From an uncultured Bacteroidia bacterium (GTDB lineage Bacteria; Bacteroidota; Bacteroidia; Bacteroidales; Prolixibacteraceae): a stretch of 64,000 nt of DNA. The stretch spans positions 1 through 64,000 of the forward strand of contig CAIVCR010000013.1 in the NCBI GenBank assembly GCA_903904515.1. The letters run 5' to 3'. Shown in pieces: positions 42,283-50,570 of this stretch (its first letter is position 1; the number at the start of each line of letters is the position of its first letter). Position numbers and translations under genes: made by a program. The notes beneath the pieces are model-generated. The model was not told the DNA's origin and did no database searches. It worked only from the letters and a program-made list of their open reading frames with translations.

Positions 42283-43356
42283 TCAACAATTGATTTTTTT
42301 GAAATAATCCAATGCCTCAAAGATCAGACTTTTATCGCAATTTTGATTGATAGCTACCTCGCCGATTGCCGGGATAAGGGTGAAATTAACCCGGGTACCT
42401 TCGTTCTTCTTATCGTGCGTCATCAATTTGTAGAGTGCTTCAAACTGGCTCTCATGAATTTCATATTTCCCGTAAACATCAATCAACCAATTTGATAGTT
42501 CAGCATTTACTGTAAGGGGGAGATTACATACCTTGTGCGAAAGGTACAATTCTGCAATCATGCCATAAGCAACTGCATACCCGTGAAGGATTGGGTTTGG
42601 TGATTCCAATGCAATACTTTCAAACGCATGGCCGATTGTATGTCCGAAATTAAGGGCTTTACGAACATTCCGTTCGTTTGGATCACGAAATACAAATGAA
42701 TCTTTTATGGCCACTGAACGGGCAATGATTCCGCGCAAGGACTCCAAATCCGGATTTTGCAGGTTGAAATTACGCACCTCCTTCAAATGGTCCGGTGAAT
42801 TGATCAGGCCATGCTTGATCATTTCAGCATATCCCGAAATAAAATTTGGCTGATCGATGGTTTGAAGAAACCGGGTATCAATCAAGACACTAAGGGGCTG
42901 ATTAATCACGCCGATCTCATTTTTTAATCCGTTAAAGTTGAAACCTGTTTTTCCACCCACTGAGGCGTCGACCTGCGCTAAAAGGGTGGTTGGAATATTC
43001 ACAAAATCCATCCCTCTTTTTATCGTGGAGGCTGCAAAACTGCCCAGATCGGTGAGCATTCCACCCCCAAGATTCACTACCAGTGATTTACGGTCGGCCC
43101 CGTTCTGACTAAGAAACAGCCAGATCTTCTCAACAGAGGAGAGCTTTTTATTCTCCTCACCGGCAGGGATTACTACCTTTTTAATAGATTCGAAACCTGG
43201 AGTTTGACTGATTATGGTGCGACAAAAGATGTCACAGTTTTCCTCTGTAACCAGAAACCTTTTATCTTCGGGATACCTGGATAGGATTTTTCCCAATTCA
43301 TTTTCGATATCGCTGGTTACGATAATGGAGGCATGATATGCTGGATAACTGTTCAT
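42283..43356 (-). CDS. aroB: 3-dehydroquinate synthase
   Basis: A 357-residue NAD- and metal-dependent enzyme that turns DAHP into 3-dehydroquinate. The Rossmann-type part holds VIPAGEENKKLSSVEKIW and LGGGMLTDLGSFAAS; the NAD/metal site follows with IPTTLLAQVDASVGGKTGFN and the metal ligands in YAEMIKHGLI and LNFGHTIGHAFE, and the C-terminal LMTHDKKNEG supplies the last phosphate contacts. Cytoplasmic; first gene of the aroB-aroA pair. Confidence 0.96.
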   Translation of the reverse strand: MNSYPAYHASIIVTSDIENELGKILSRYPEDKRFLVTEENCDIFCRTIISQTPGFESIKKVVIPAGEENKKLSSVEKIWLFLSQNGADRKSLVVNLGGGMLTDLGSFAASTIKRGMDFVNIPTTLLAQVDASVGGKTGFNFNGLKNEIGVINQPLSVLIDTRFLQTIDQPNFISGYAEMIKHGLINSPDHLKEVRNFNLQNPDLESLRGIIARSVAIKDSFVFRDPNERNVRKALNFGHTIGHAFESIALESPNPILHGYAVAYGMIAELYLSHKVCNLPLTVNAELSNWLIDVYGKYEIHESQFEALYKLMTHDKKNEGTRVNFTLIPAIGEVAINQNCDKSLIFEALDYFKKINC

Positions 43357-43374
43357 TTTATAGTATTAATGGGA

Positions 43375-43382
43375 CAAAGTTA
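43375..43382 (-). promoter_or_regulatory. -7 promoter element for aroB-aroA
   Basis: The minus strand reads TAACTTTG, an exact fit to TAnnTTTG and identical to the -7 box of the kinase operon at 13190. The nearest TTG lies 23 bases upstream (complement of 43406-43408), a longer spacing than usual. The aroB ATG would be about 13 bases after the start of transcription. Confidence 0.4.
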
Positions 43383-43442
43383 AAATATTTTGCTATCTTG
43401 GATTCCAATTAGCGTATTGTGATTTATTAATAACAATCAAAC

Positions 43443-43910
43443 ATGGATTTCAGCACAGGTAAATGGGTAAAAAGACTCAGGATCACTTTCCTGGTTTTGG
43501 GATTGTGCTGGCTTATGTCAGTGACGATACTTATCTTTTTTGATTTTTTTACAGCCGCAGTTATTTTGGCAGGGTTGTTCTTTGTTGCTATGCTATTGGT
43601 GGCTATCCTGAATTTTCACTATGTCAGAATTACAGTTGAAATGGAGAAAGTCACAGTCAGGTATTACTCCATATTCGCAGTTGACAGAATGTTCAGGATG
43701 TTTGAATTCCCGGTTGACAAGCTTTGGAAAGTCGAGGTGCGCAAATATTTACTTGGATTAAAATGCGAAATAAGATTTACGGTTAGGGTTACAAGGGGAT
43801 TAGCAGATTATCCGTGGATAAGTTTATCCGCTACACCTTTTGGAGTAAGATCTAAATTGATCGCCGCTTTAAAAAATCTCGTTCCACAGAAACTTTCCGG
43901 ACAAAACTAA
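43443..43910 (+). CDS. Conserved hypothetical membrane protein (155 aa)
   Basis: I do not recognise this protein. It has two adjoining hydrophobic segments (about residues 14-35 and 38-62, LVLGLCWLMSVTILIFFDFF and AAVILAGLFFVAMLLVAIL) and then a soluble, mainly beta region of about 90 residues (VRITVEMEKVTVRYYSIFAVDR, IRFTVRVTRGLADYPWISL). The layout of two helices followed by a PH-like sandwich is seen in several small bacterial membrane proteins. It is divergent from aroB, about 86 bases away, and faces a converging gene. Confidence 0.6.
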   Translation: MDFSTGKWVKRLRITFLVLGLCWLMSVTILIFFDFFTAAVILAGLFFVAMLLVAILNFHYVRITVEMEKVTVRYYSIFAVDRMFRMFEFPVDKLWKVEVRKYLLGLKCEIRFTVRVTRGLADYPWISLSATPFGVRSKLIAALKNLVPQKLSGQN

Positions 43911-44011
43911 TCGGTATGAAATAGCTGTGTCTAAGTATTAAGAACAATTTTTAAATAGAACATAATATCTATCCGATTACTTAAGCTACTAATGAAGTAA
44001 GATAATCCCCG

Positions 44012-45142
44012 TTATTCCCAAACCCCCGGGATTTTTTCTCCACATTTGGTACAGCACCCTTTTACGAGATTTTCCTGAAGTACCGTAAATCCTCTTCTTT
44101 CGATCAACAGGTCGCGACATTTGGGGCAATAGGTATTTTGAGCTTCAAGACCCGGAACATTACCTATGTATACGTATTTTATCCCTTCAGCGAAGGCAAT
44201 CTCACGTGCCTTAGTCAGGATACCTATAGGGGTGGCGGACAACTGTGTGAGTTTATATTCCGGATGAAAACGGTCAAAGTGAAGCGGATAATTGCCAAGT
44301 TCATTATTTGCCAGCCAGTTGCACATCCTTTTAATCATATCCAGATCGTCAGTCCAACCGGGGACAACCAGGTTGACAATCTCAAGCCAAACTCCTTGCT
44401 GAGCAATAATTTTAAGTGTGTTTAGTACTGGAGCAAGTGATCCGGCACTCAGTTTTAAATATATATCGTTACTGAACGATTTCAGGTCAACTCTTGCAGC
44501 GTCAATGTATTTGCAAAAATTGCGAAGTGGTTCCTCGTTGATATACCCTGCTGTCACAAGTACATTTTTAATCCCTTGTTGCCTTGCCAGTTTAGCTGAG
44601 TCAAAGGTATATTCGTAAAATGAAATAGGCTCGGAATAGGTGTATGCGATTGACTGGCAGTGATTCAAAATTGCCTGTTCAATTAGCTTTTCAGGCATTA
44701 AATCGTAGTTTCGGGTCTCTTTGGGACTAGTCTGCGAGATGGTCCAGTTCTGGCAGTTCATACAGGCGAGGTTGCAGCCTGCGGTACCAATAGAGAAGGC
44801 TTTCGATCGGGGTAAAAAATGGTTAAACGGCTTTTTTTCAATCGGATCAATATTTACCGCACATGGGTTTCCATAAGCAATGGAGAAGAGAGTCCCTTCG
44901 TGGTTTACACGGTTATGGCAAAGGCCGGTTTCACCCTCCTTGATCACACATTCGTTGGGACAGATCAGGCATTTTGTCCCCCGTGGTGTAGAGGTCCAGT
45001 ATAATCCCTCCTTGCTCCATTTTCCTAATTTTTCTGCGGGTTTACTGGAAAGACTCAGCAAGGGAGCAACAGTGATTTCACTGGTGGCCGCTATACCCTG
45101 TTTGAGAAATTCCCGCTTGTTTAATTTATGAATGGCTATCAT
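44012..45142 (-). CDS. amrS: AmmeMemoRadiSam system radical SAM enzyme with export-like N-terminus
   Basis: A 376-residue radical SAM protein with the cluster motif CNLACMNC (Cys near 122, 126, 129) followed by QNWTIS, and an upstream cysteine set CLICPNEC / GLC that is typical of this family. The C-terminal part carries two further pairs (CPKC, CTKCG) that may hold a zinc or second cluster. It belongs to the trio of radical SAM, Memo and AMMECR1 proteins that co-occur in many bacteria and archaea; the reaction is not established. The N-terminus reads NKREFLKQGIAAT, resembling a twin-arginine signal but with KR instead of RR. It lies 70 bases after the Memo-AMMECR1 gene, on the same strand. 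Confidence 0.88.
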   Translation of the reverse strand: MIAIHKLNKREFLKQGIAATSEITVAPLLSLSSKPAEKLGKWSKEGLYWTSTPRGTKCLICPNECVIKEGETGLCHNRVNHEGTLFSIAYGNPCAVNIDPIEKKPFNHFLPRSKAFSIGTAGCNLACMNCQNWTISQTSPKETRNYDLMPEKLIEQAILNHCQSIAYTYSEPISFYEYTFDSAKLARQQGIKNVLVTAGYINEEPLRNFCKYIDAARVDLKSFSNDIYLKLSAGSLAPVLNTLKIIAQQGVWLEIVNLVVPGWTDDLDMIKRMCNWLANNELGNYPLHFDRFHPEYKLTQLSATPIGILTKAREIAFAEGIKYVYIGNVPGLEAQNTYCPKCRDLLIERRGFTVLQENLVKGCCTKCGEKIPGVWE

Positions 45143-45212
45143 CTTTATCCCATTTTAGCGTGAGAACCAAATCCATTTTTCCTTAAAGTTAAATAAATTC
45201 CGAGTACTAAGT

Positions 45213-46694
45213 TTAAAAAACCAGCGCTTCATAGGTGTACAGCTCGGCAGTTTTCCAGCCATCCCATCCAATACCGGCTTTATCCTGAGCGCAATGCCCG
45301 AGAAACTCTTCCTTGCTCCAGCCTGTCTGGTCTGCAACCTGGGGGAGAAAAGTCCCTGATGAATTTCCTTTTTTAATATAGATCCCATGTTTGCCCAGGA
45401 TAAACTCATCGGCTGATTTTATTCGCTTTAAGGGGGTAAGAACGGAGATCTCAATTTTCAACTGGCTTAATTCATTTGGCTCAACACTGTTGAAACGATG
45501 ATCGCGGGTAGCTGCGGCGATTGCCATTTGCTGGACAACTTTCCAGAGTGGAAGATCTGCCTCGAAATGACCAATACAGCCCCGTAAATGGCTGTTTTTG
45601 TTTAAGGTTACAAAAGCCCCTGCATGAGTTTTCAGGGAGGAGTTAAGTGTGGAGAGATCCACTTCCGGAATTTCTCCATTATGAAGGTATTTAGTAATCG
45701 TTTCACGTGCCAGTTTAAGAAGATAACTTTTGTCCTGATCCTTCAGCGAAAATTCAGCTGCCTGATTTAGTGGTTTCCCCCCGGAGAATGTTGCTGCCCA
45801 GTAACCGACAACTCGTTGTTTGTCTCCATAGGATGAATCGCCTGAGTTTTTATACTGGATCAGATCGACTTTCAGATCGGGTAATTCTTCAGTCATATAG
45901 AGCAGTGTCAGCACGGAACTCCATCCGCACAAACTGGTTGCCAGACCGGGTATACTTTTCTTTTTATTGCCATCCAGGGCAGCTATTAAATTTGAGGCTT
46001 TGTTGGTTTTAATTGCCTTTGCAGTTGCCTGATCAGCTAATTGAGCATCTTCATAATCAGGATAATGGGAAAAATCACTGCTAATAACGAACAGGTTTTT
46101 TTCGTTAAGGTAAGGTTTTAAAATCAAAGCAAGTTTTTGGGCTGTTTCAATCGTTGATGATCCGATGATTACGGGGACAATTTTGTAATCGGTAAGTAAA
46201 CGGCGCTGTATAAACGGGAGTTGTACCTCCAGGCTGTGCTCAAATTTATGAGCTTCAGGATAAGAGGTGAGGAGCTTATTCTCTTTTACCAATCGTTTGG
46301 AAAGCTCAAGATCCACTTTAACAGTTCCAAGCGGAGTTTCAAAATTGCCTTCGCAATAGAGGGCAGCACCGGGGAAGTTGGAAGTGTGGCTTGAACCGAT
46401 GATAAAAATCCGCTCAAATGTACGGTGAGGGTCTATCTGGTTAAAAGCCGAAGCTGCGACCTCTCCGCTATAGACATACCCGGCATGCGGGACCAGGATT
46501 GCCAGGGGTGTACTTTCAGATTTTTTTTGAACAGCTTTTGAAAAAAGCTGCTTTAACTGGGCCTCTAATTCATCAGGATTGTTGGTGTAAAACCTCCCTG
46601 CAGCATATGGTTTCCGGTTTTGCAGCGATTCATTGGAGAAAACCGAGGCGCAGATTAAGACCAGTACCGCAATATTCAAATTATTTCCTTGCAT
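45213..46694 (-). CDS. Memo-AMMECR1 fusion protein (AmmeMemoRadiSam components B and A)
   Basis: A 493-residue fusion. Residues 1-20 are a signal-peptide-like hydrophobic stretch (LNIAVLVLICASVF). A Memo-like domain follows (about 27-300) with the metal-site histidines and cysteine in VPHAGYVYSGEVA, IGSSHTSNFPG, SSDFSHYPDY and SLCGWSSVLT. Then comes an AMMECR1 domain (about 320-493) with its hallmark LRGCIGHFEAD. Often these are two genes. The radical SAM partner is the next gene, which together with the fusion strongly supports a joint function. If both export signals work, the system acts outside the cytoplasm, which would be surprising for a radical SAM enzyme. Confidence 0.9.
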   Translation of the reverse strand: MQGNNLNIAVLVLICASVFSNESLQNRKPYAAGRFYTNNPDELEAQLKQLFSKAVQKKSESTPLAILVPHAGYVYSGEVAASAFNQIDPHRTFERIFIIGSSHTSNFPGAALYCEGNFETPLGTVKVDLELSKRLVKENKLLTSYPEAHKFEHSLEVQLPFIQRRLLTDYKIVPVIIGSSTIETAQKLALILKPYLNEKNLFVISSDFSHYPDYEDAQLADQATAKAIKTNKASNLIAALDGNKKKSIPGLATSLCGWSSVLTLLYMTEELPDLKVDLIQYKNSGDSSYGDKQRVVGYWAATFSGGKPLNQAAEFSLKDQDKSYLLKLARETITKYLHNGEIPEVDLSTLNSSLKTHAGAFVTLNKNSHLRGCIGHFEADLPLWKVVQQMAIAAATRDHRFNSVEPNELSQLKIEISVLTPLKRIKSADEFILGKHGIYIKKGNSSGTFLPQVADQTGWSKEEFLGHCAQDKAGIGWDGWKTAELYTYEALVF

Positions 46695-46858
46695 GGCTAA
46701 AGGTATTAACAGGTATAAAGTTACACTATTTTTAAATAAATAAACAGGAGTGATTGGGGTATTTCAACCTTTGATTTTACTATTTTCTACATAACCAACT
46801 CCATCCGTAAAAATTTAGCTGCGATATACTACTTTTACACAACGCTAAAACTCTTGAA

Positions 46859-49057
46859 GTGAAACAAAAAGTTCTCCTGATTACGCCACCATTTACCCAA
46901 TTAAATACGCCATATCCCGCAACGGCTTATCTGAAAGGGTTTTTAAATACCAAATCTATTCTGTCGAACCAGTGCGATCTGGGCATTGAGACCATTCTTG
47001 CGATCTTCTCTGCTGAAGGTCTTACATCTCTTTTCCGTGAAATAGAGCTCAAAAATCAGGATTTGTCACCTAATGCACAGCAGATTTTTAATTTGCGATC
47101 AAAGTATATTCAGACCATTGACCAGGTAGTGGCGTTCCTGCAAGGGAAGAATGCGCTGCTGGTTCATCTGATTTGCGATGGTGATTTCTTGCCTGAGGCG
47201 TCACGCTTTGCAACAACGGAGGATCTGGAATGGGCTTTTGGAACAATGGGTCTTCAGGATAAAGCGAAGCATCTGGCCACCCTTTATCTTGAAGACCTAT
47301 CCGATCTTATTATGGAGGCCATCGATCCCCATTTTGGCTTTAGCCGTTATGCCGAACGGTTAGGAAGATCTGCTGCGTCGTTCAACGAGATCAATGAAGC
47401 CTTGCTCGCACCCGATAGTTTTATTGATCAGATTTTATTTCGGTTGCTCAGTAAAAAAATAGAGTCTTTTAATCCGACACTTGTCGCATTTACTGTCCCA
47501 TTTCCCGGAAATTTGTACAGTGCTCTTAAATGCGGACAATGGATTAAAAAATACTTTCCCGATTTGAAAATCGTAATGGGTGGAGGATTTGCCAACACCG
47601 AGTTACGCTCACTCACTGAACCAAGGGTCTTCAACTTCCTTGATTTTATTACCCTTGACGATGGTGAGGCACCTTTTCTTAATCTGATCGAATACCTTGA
47701 AGGGAACAGGAGCAAGACAGACCTGAAAAGGACCTTTGCCCTAGTGGATGGAAAGGTTGTTTTCCTGAATGGATCTACTCAAAAGGACTTTTCGCAGGTC
47801 GAAACCGGAACTCCGGATTACAGCGATTTCCAATTAGATCACTATCTTTCGGTAATCGAAATTGCTAATCCGATGCACCGGCTCTGGAGCGACGGACGGT
47901 GGAATAAGCTCACCCTTGCACATGGCTGCTACTGGGGCAGGTGTACTTTTTGTGATACGTCGCTCGATTATATTGGTCGTTATGAGCCTAATACGGTGCA
48001 GTTACTCTGCGACAGGATTGAAGAGATCATCCTTCAGACGGGACAAATCGGATTTCATTTTGTTGATGAGGCGGCACCTCCTGCACTTATGAAAGCCTTG
48101 GCTTTGGAGATTATCCGAAGAAAAATTACCGTTGTTTGGTGGACCAATATCCGCTTTGAAAAAAGCTTTACCTATGACCTCTGCTTCCTGCTCAAAGAAT
48201 CGGGGTGCATCGCCGTTTCAGGTGGATTGGAGGTGGCTTCTGACAGGTTGTTGAGTATGATCAACAAAGGGATTAGCGTTGCCAAGGTGGCCAGGGTCAC
48301 CGATAATTTCACCCGGGCAGGCATCATGGTTCACGCTTACCTGATGTATGGGTTCCCCACCCAAACCGCTCAGGAAACCATCGATTCTCTTGAAATAGTA
48401 AGACAATTATTTGAAGCCAGGGTGGTTCAGTCAGGGTTCTGGCACCTTTTTGCCATGACAGCCCACAGTCCCATAGGTCTTAAACCTGCACAGTTCAAGG
48501 TAAAAATTGAAAATATGATACCCGGCACCTTTGCGAATAACGATATGATTCATAGTGATCCAATTGGAACAAACCATGAACTTTTTAGCGAGGGTTTGCG
48601 TAAATCTCTCTTTAATTATATGAATGGGATTGGATTTGAGATGCCATTATCCGATTGGTTCGACTTTAAGGTGCCCCGGACAACCATTGCACCGGATATT
48701 ATCCGGCAGACCATTGATAATGAAGAGTATGAAGGTGTAAGTTCAAGTGCTAAAGTTATTTGGCTTGGAACGAATCCCTCTATCCGATACTTTACAAGAA
48801 AGAAGAAGAACCAAACTTTTGAGATGGCTGAACTCATTTTCCCGACTAAAAAAGAGAATTTGTCGATTCAGCTTAAAAGAGAAGAAGGGAAATGGTTACT
48901 GGAAAAGATTCCGGAAATTTCTGTTCTCAATGAAGCACAAACTTCCTATGGTGAGTTGCAGATCAGCTTTGAAGAGCAGACAGGTCATGATTTTGTACTG
49001 TTCTGGAATAGTCCACCTATCAAACTTTTGCGAAAACATGGGTTGCTGATGCTTTGA
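46859..49057 (+). CDS. B12-binding-type radical SAM protein, cluster motif CX4CX2C
   Basis: A 732-residue protein starting at GTG 46859 (no ATG fits the conserved opening KQKVLLITPPFTQLNTPYPA). The N-terminal third (about 1-290) has the layout of a cobalamin-binding Rossmann-like domain (LVAFTVPFPGN, KIVMGGGFANTELR), though I see no DxHxxG motif. The radical SAM core follows with cysteines at 357, 362 and 365 (HGCYWGRCTFCD), a spacing of four and two rather than the canonical three and two. The C-terminal 150 residues have no recognised domain. It stands alone, divergent from the AmmeMemoRadiSam genes, and the substrate is unknown. Confidence 0.8.
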   Translation: MKQKVLLITPPFTQLNTPYPATAYLKGFLNTKSILSNQCDLGIETILAIFSAEGLTSLFREIELKNQDLSPNAQQIFNLRSKYIQTIDQVVAFLQGKNALLVHLICDGDFLPEASRFATTEDLEWAFGTMGLQDKAKHLATLYLEDLSDLIMEAIDPHFGFSRYAERLGRSAASFNEINEALLAPDSFIDQILFRLLSKKIESFNPTLVAFTVPFPGNLYSALKCGQWIKKYFPDLKIVMGGGFANTELRSLTEPRVFNFLDFITLDDGEAPFLNLIEYLEGNRSKTDLKRTFALVDGKVVFLNGSTQKDFSQVETGTPDYSDFQLDHYLSVIEIANPMHRLWSDGRWNKLTLAHGCYWGRCTFCDTSLDYIGRYEPNTVQLLCDRIEEIILQTGQIGFHFVDEAAPPALMKALALEIIRRKITVVWWTNIRFEKSFTYDLCFLLKESGCIAVSGGLEVASDRLLSMINKGISVAKVARVTDNFTRAGIMVHAYLMYGFPTQTAQETIDSLEIVRQLFEARVVQSGFWHLFAMTAHSPIGLKPAQFKVKIENMIPGTFANNDMIHSDPIGTNHELFSEGLRKSLFNYMNGIGFEMPLSDWFDFKVPRTTIAPDIIRQTIDNEEYEGVSSSAKVIWLGTNPSIRYFTRKKKNQTFEMAELIFPTKKENLSIQLKREEGKWLLEKIPEISVLNEAQTSYGELQISFEEQTGHDFVLFWNSPPIKLLRKHGLLML

Positions 49058-49226
49058 AAATAATCAAAGGATTAGAGACCTGGTAAGTATTTCAGAGTAA
49101 AATTTTTTAGGGAAAAAATTCCGGTTAATCTGTAATTTCTGCATGAATCCTTCTAAAAATCATGATGACACGAATTTAAATCTATGAAATATTTAAATAC
49201 AATTTTAATATTTCATGGATCAGATC

Positions 49227-49262
49227 AAAAAATTCCGGAATCATTCAGCGATGATTCCGGAA
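49227..49262 (-). terminator. Intrinsic terminator of the CDGSH gene
   Basis: TTCCGGAATCAT (49233-49244) and ATGATTCCGGAA (49251-49262) form a perfect 12-bp stem with a six-base loop. Read on the minus strand it is followed by TTTTTT (complement of 49227-49232) and lies 28 bases after the CDGSH stop codon. It may also stop read-through from the plus-strand radical SAM gene. Confidence 0.8.
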
Positions 49263-49289
49263 TCAATAATAATTGAATAGAAAGCTAAT

Positions 49290-49484
49290 CTACCCCTTAA
49301 ATCCGTTTGCACGATGTGAACCATCGCAATAAGGTTTGTTCTTTGATTCTCCGCAGCGGCACAGGTAAATAGGATCTTTTGTCTCTTTTTCCCCATATTG
49401 CCCCGAAATCTTAACGGTTCCGGTTACCTGAATCGGTCCGTTTTCAAGAAACAGAACACTCGTCTTCTCCTCGTTTTTCTTCAT
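49290..49484 (-). CDS. CDGSH iron-sulfur domain protein
   Basis: A 64-residue protein with one CDGSH motif: CRCGESKNKPYCDGSH near residues 43-58, giving the three Cys and one His ligands of a labile [2Fe-2S] cluster. The N-terminal part (GPIQVTGTVKI) forms the usual beta cap. It is cytoplasmic with no membrane anchor. Family members act in redox or cluster transfer. The gene has its own terminator and no close same-strand partner. Confidence 0.93.
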   Translation of the reverse strand: MKKNEEKTSVLFLENGPIQVTGTVKISGQYGEKETKDPIYLCRCGESKNKPYCDGSHRANGFKG

Positions 49485-49542
49485 GATAGTATATTGTTAA
49501 TATATTTTGAATTATAAACTAAATGTAATCTATTTTCCCGGA

Positions 49543-49632
49543 TTCTATTGAATTTTTTCAAATTTTCAAATTGCCACATTAGCAAATTGGCACATTAGCA
49601 CATTAGCAAATTGGCACATTATCTCATTGGCA
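49543..49632. repeat. Low-complexity word repeat (GGCACATTAGC / CAAATT words)
   Basis: About 90 bases of short recurring words: CAAATT or CAAATTTT four times, CACATTAGCA and close variants three times, TTGGCA three times, with an 8-10 base period. There is no open frame. It lies between the CDGSH gene and the end of the pfkB gene. This type of spacer is familiar from other Bacteroidota genomes. Confidence 0.65.
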
Positions 49633-49655
49633 GTTTCACTCCATCCCTTCATTCC

Positions 49656-50570
49656 TTAATTATCAGTTCTCAGCATTTTCGCCGTTTCTTCCGGAATATA
49701 GTTTTCATGTGAACCACAAACCGCAGAGGCAAAAAAAGCGCCATAGTTCATCACCGCTTCCCAATCTGAAGGTTTAAAGTGTTTCAATGGAATGCCTGCT
49801 CTAAATTTGCGACAGAGCCCATATACAATTCCCGCTGAAAAATTATCTCCGGCTCCAATGGTGCTGACAACCTTAGTGGCTTGGGCAGGAATCTGAATAT
49901 GAAGATTGCCGGCAAATAATTCGGCCCCATCACCCCCTTTGGTGTATACCAGAACCTGCTTCTCCTTTTCCGGAATCACCCCCCAGGCGCTTTCACCTTC
50001 TTTAACGCCAAAGATATTGCTGAAATCCTGGTCTGATCCTTTGATAATAGTAGCTAAAGCCATATTCCCGATAATTTTCTGAAGAAGTTCTGGCTTGTCG
50101 CTCATGCATTGCCGTGCATTTGGATCGTAAATTACAATACATTCCATCTTTTGTGCCTCTTCCAAAAAACGGAGCAGATTATCGCGTCCGTTATCCCGCA
50201 GGGCAAATGATGAGCCAAGTAAAATGATATCATTTGGCTGAGGAACTGGATATTCGGGGAAAACATCCTCGGAAGCTGGATAAAATGAATAACCGGCATT
50301 GTTATCCCTATCGAAAAAAGCCAGTGCAACGCGCGAACGGCCATTAAATCGTTTGATCAGATCACATTTTACCCCGTTATTTTTAAGAAATTCCGATGAG
50401 AGATCACCGATCGGATCGTCACCAAATGTTGATATAAGTGTGATCGGGAGGCCACACCTACCCAGTGAAATAGCTGAATTATAAGCACTTCCACCGCTAC
50501 AGGCGCTTACTGGCTGACCATCCCGAAACAGAATATCGTAGGTCGTTTCACCAATGGAAAATATTCTCAT
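49656..50570 (-). CDS. PfkB-family carbohydrate kinase, fructokinase-like
   Basis: A 304-residue ribokinase-fold enzyme that phosphorylates a sugar with ATP in the cytoplasm. The N-terminal glycine-rich signature is GGSAYNSAISLGRCGLP, and the C-terminal PfkB signature with the catalytic Asp is STIGAGDNFSAGIVYG. The insert SVQ-free lid region (ARVALAFFDRDNNAGYSFY) fits fructokinases, but the substrate is not certain. Its ATG overlaps the stop of the branching-enzyme gene by one base (TAATG on the minus strand), so the two are translationally coupled. That pairing suggests a link to glycogen or hexose storage. Confidence 0.85.
   Translation of the reverse strand: MRIFSIGETTYDILFRDGQPVSACSGGSAYNSAISLGRCGLPITLISTFGDDPIGDLSSEFLKNNGVKCDLIKRFNGRSRVALAFFDRDNNAGYSFYPASEDVFPEYPVPQPNDIILLGSSFALRDNGRDNLLRFLEEAQKMECIVIYDPNARQCMSDKPELLQKIIGNMALATIIKGSDQDFSNIFGVKEGESAWGVIPEKEKQVLVYTKGGDGAELFAGNLHIQIPAQATKVVSTIGAGDNFSAGIVYGLCRKFRAGIPLKHFKPSDWEAVMNYGAFFASAVCGSHENYIPEETAKMLRTDN

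Noticed and set aside
49575-49610. Sigma-54 promoter suggested by repeated TGGCAC
   Set aside because: The GG and GC elements are not at the required -24/-12 spacing and no TTGC element follows; the words belong to the low-complexity array.
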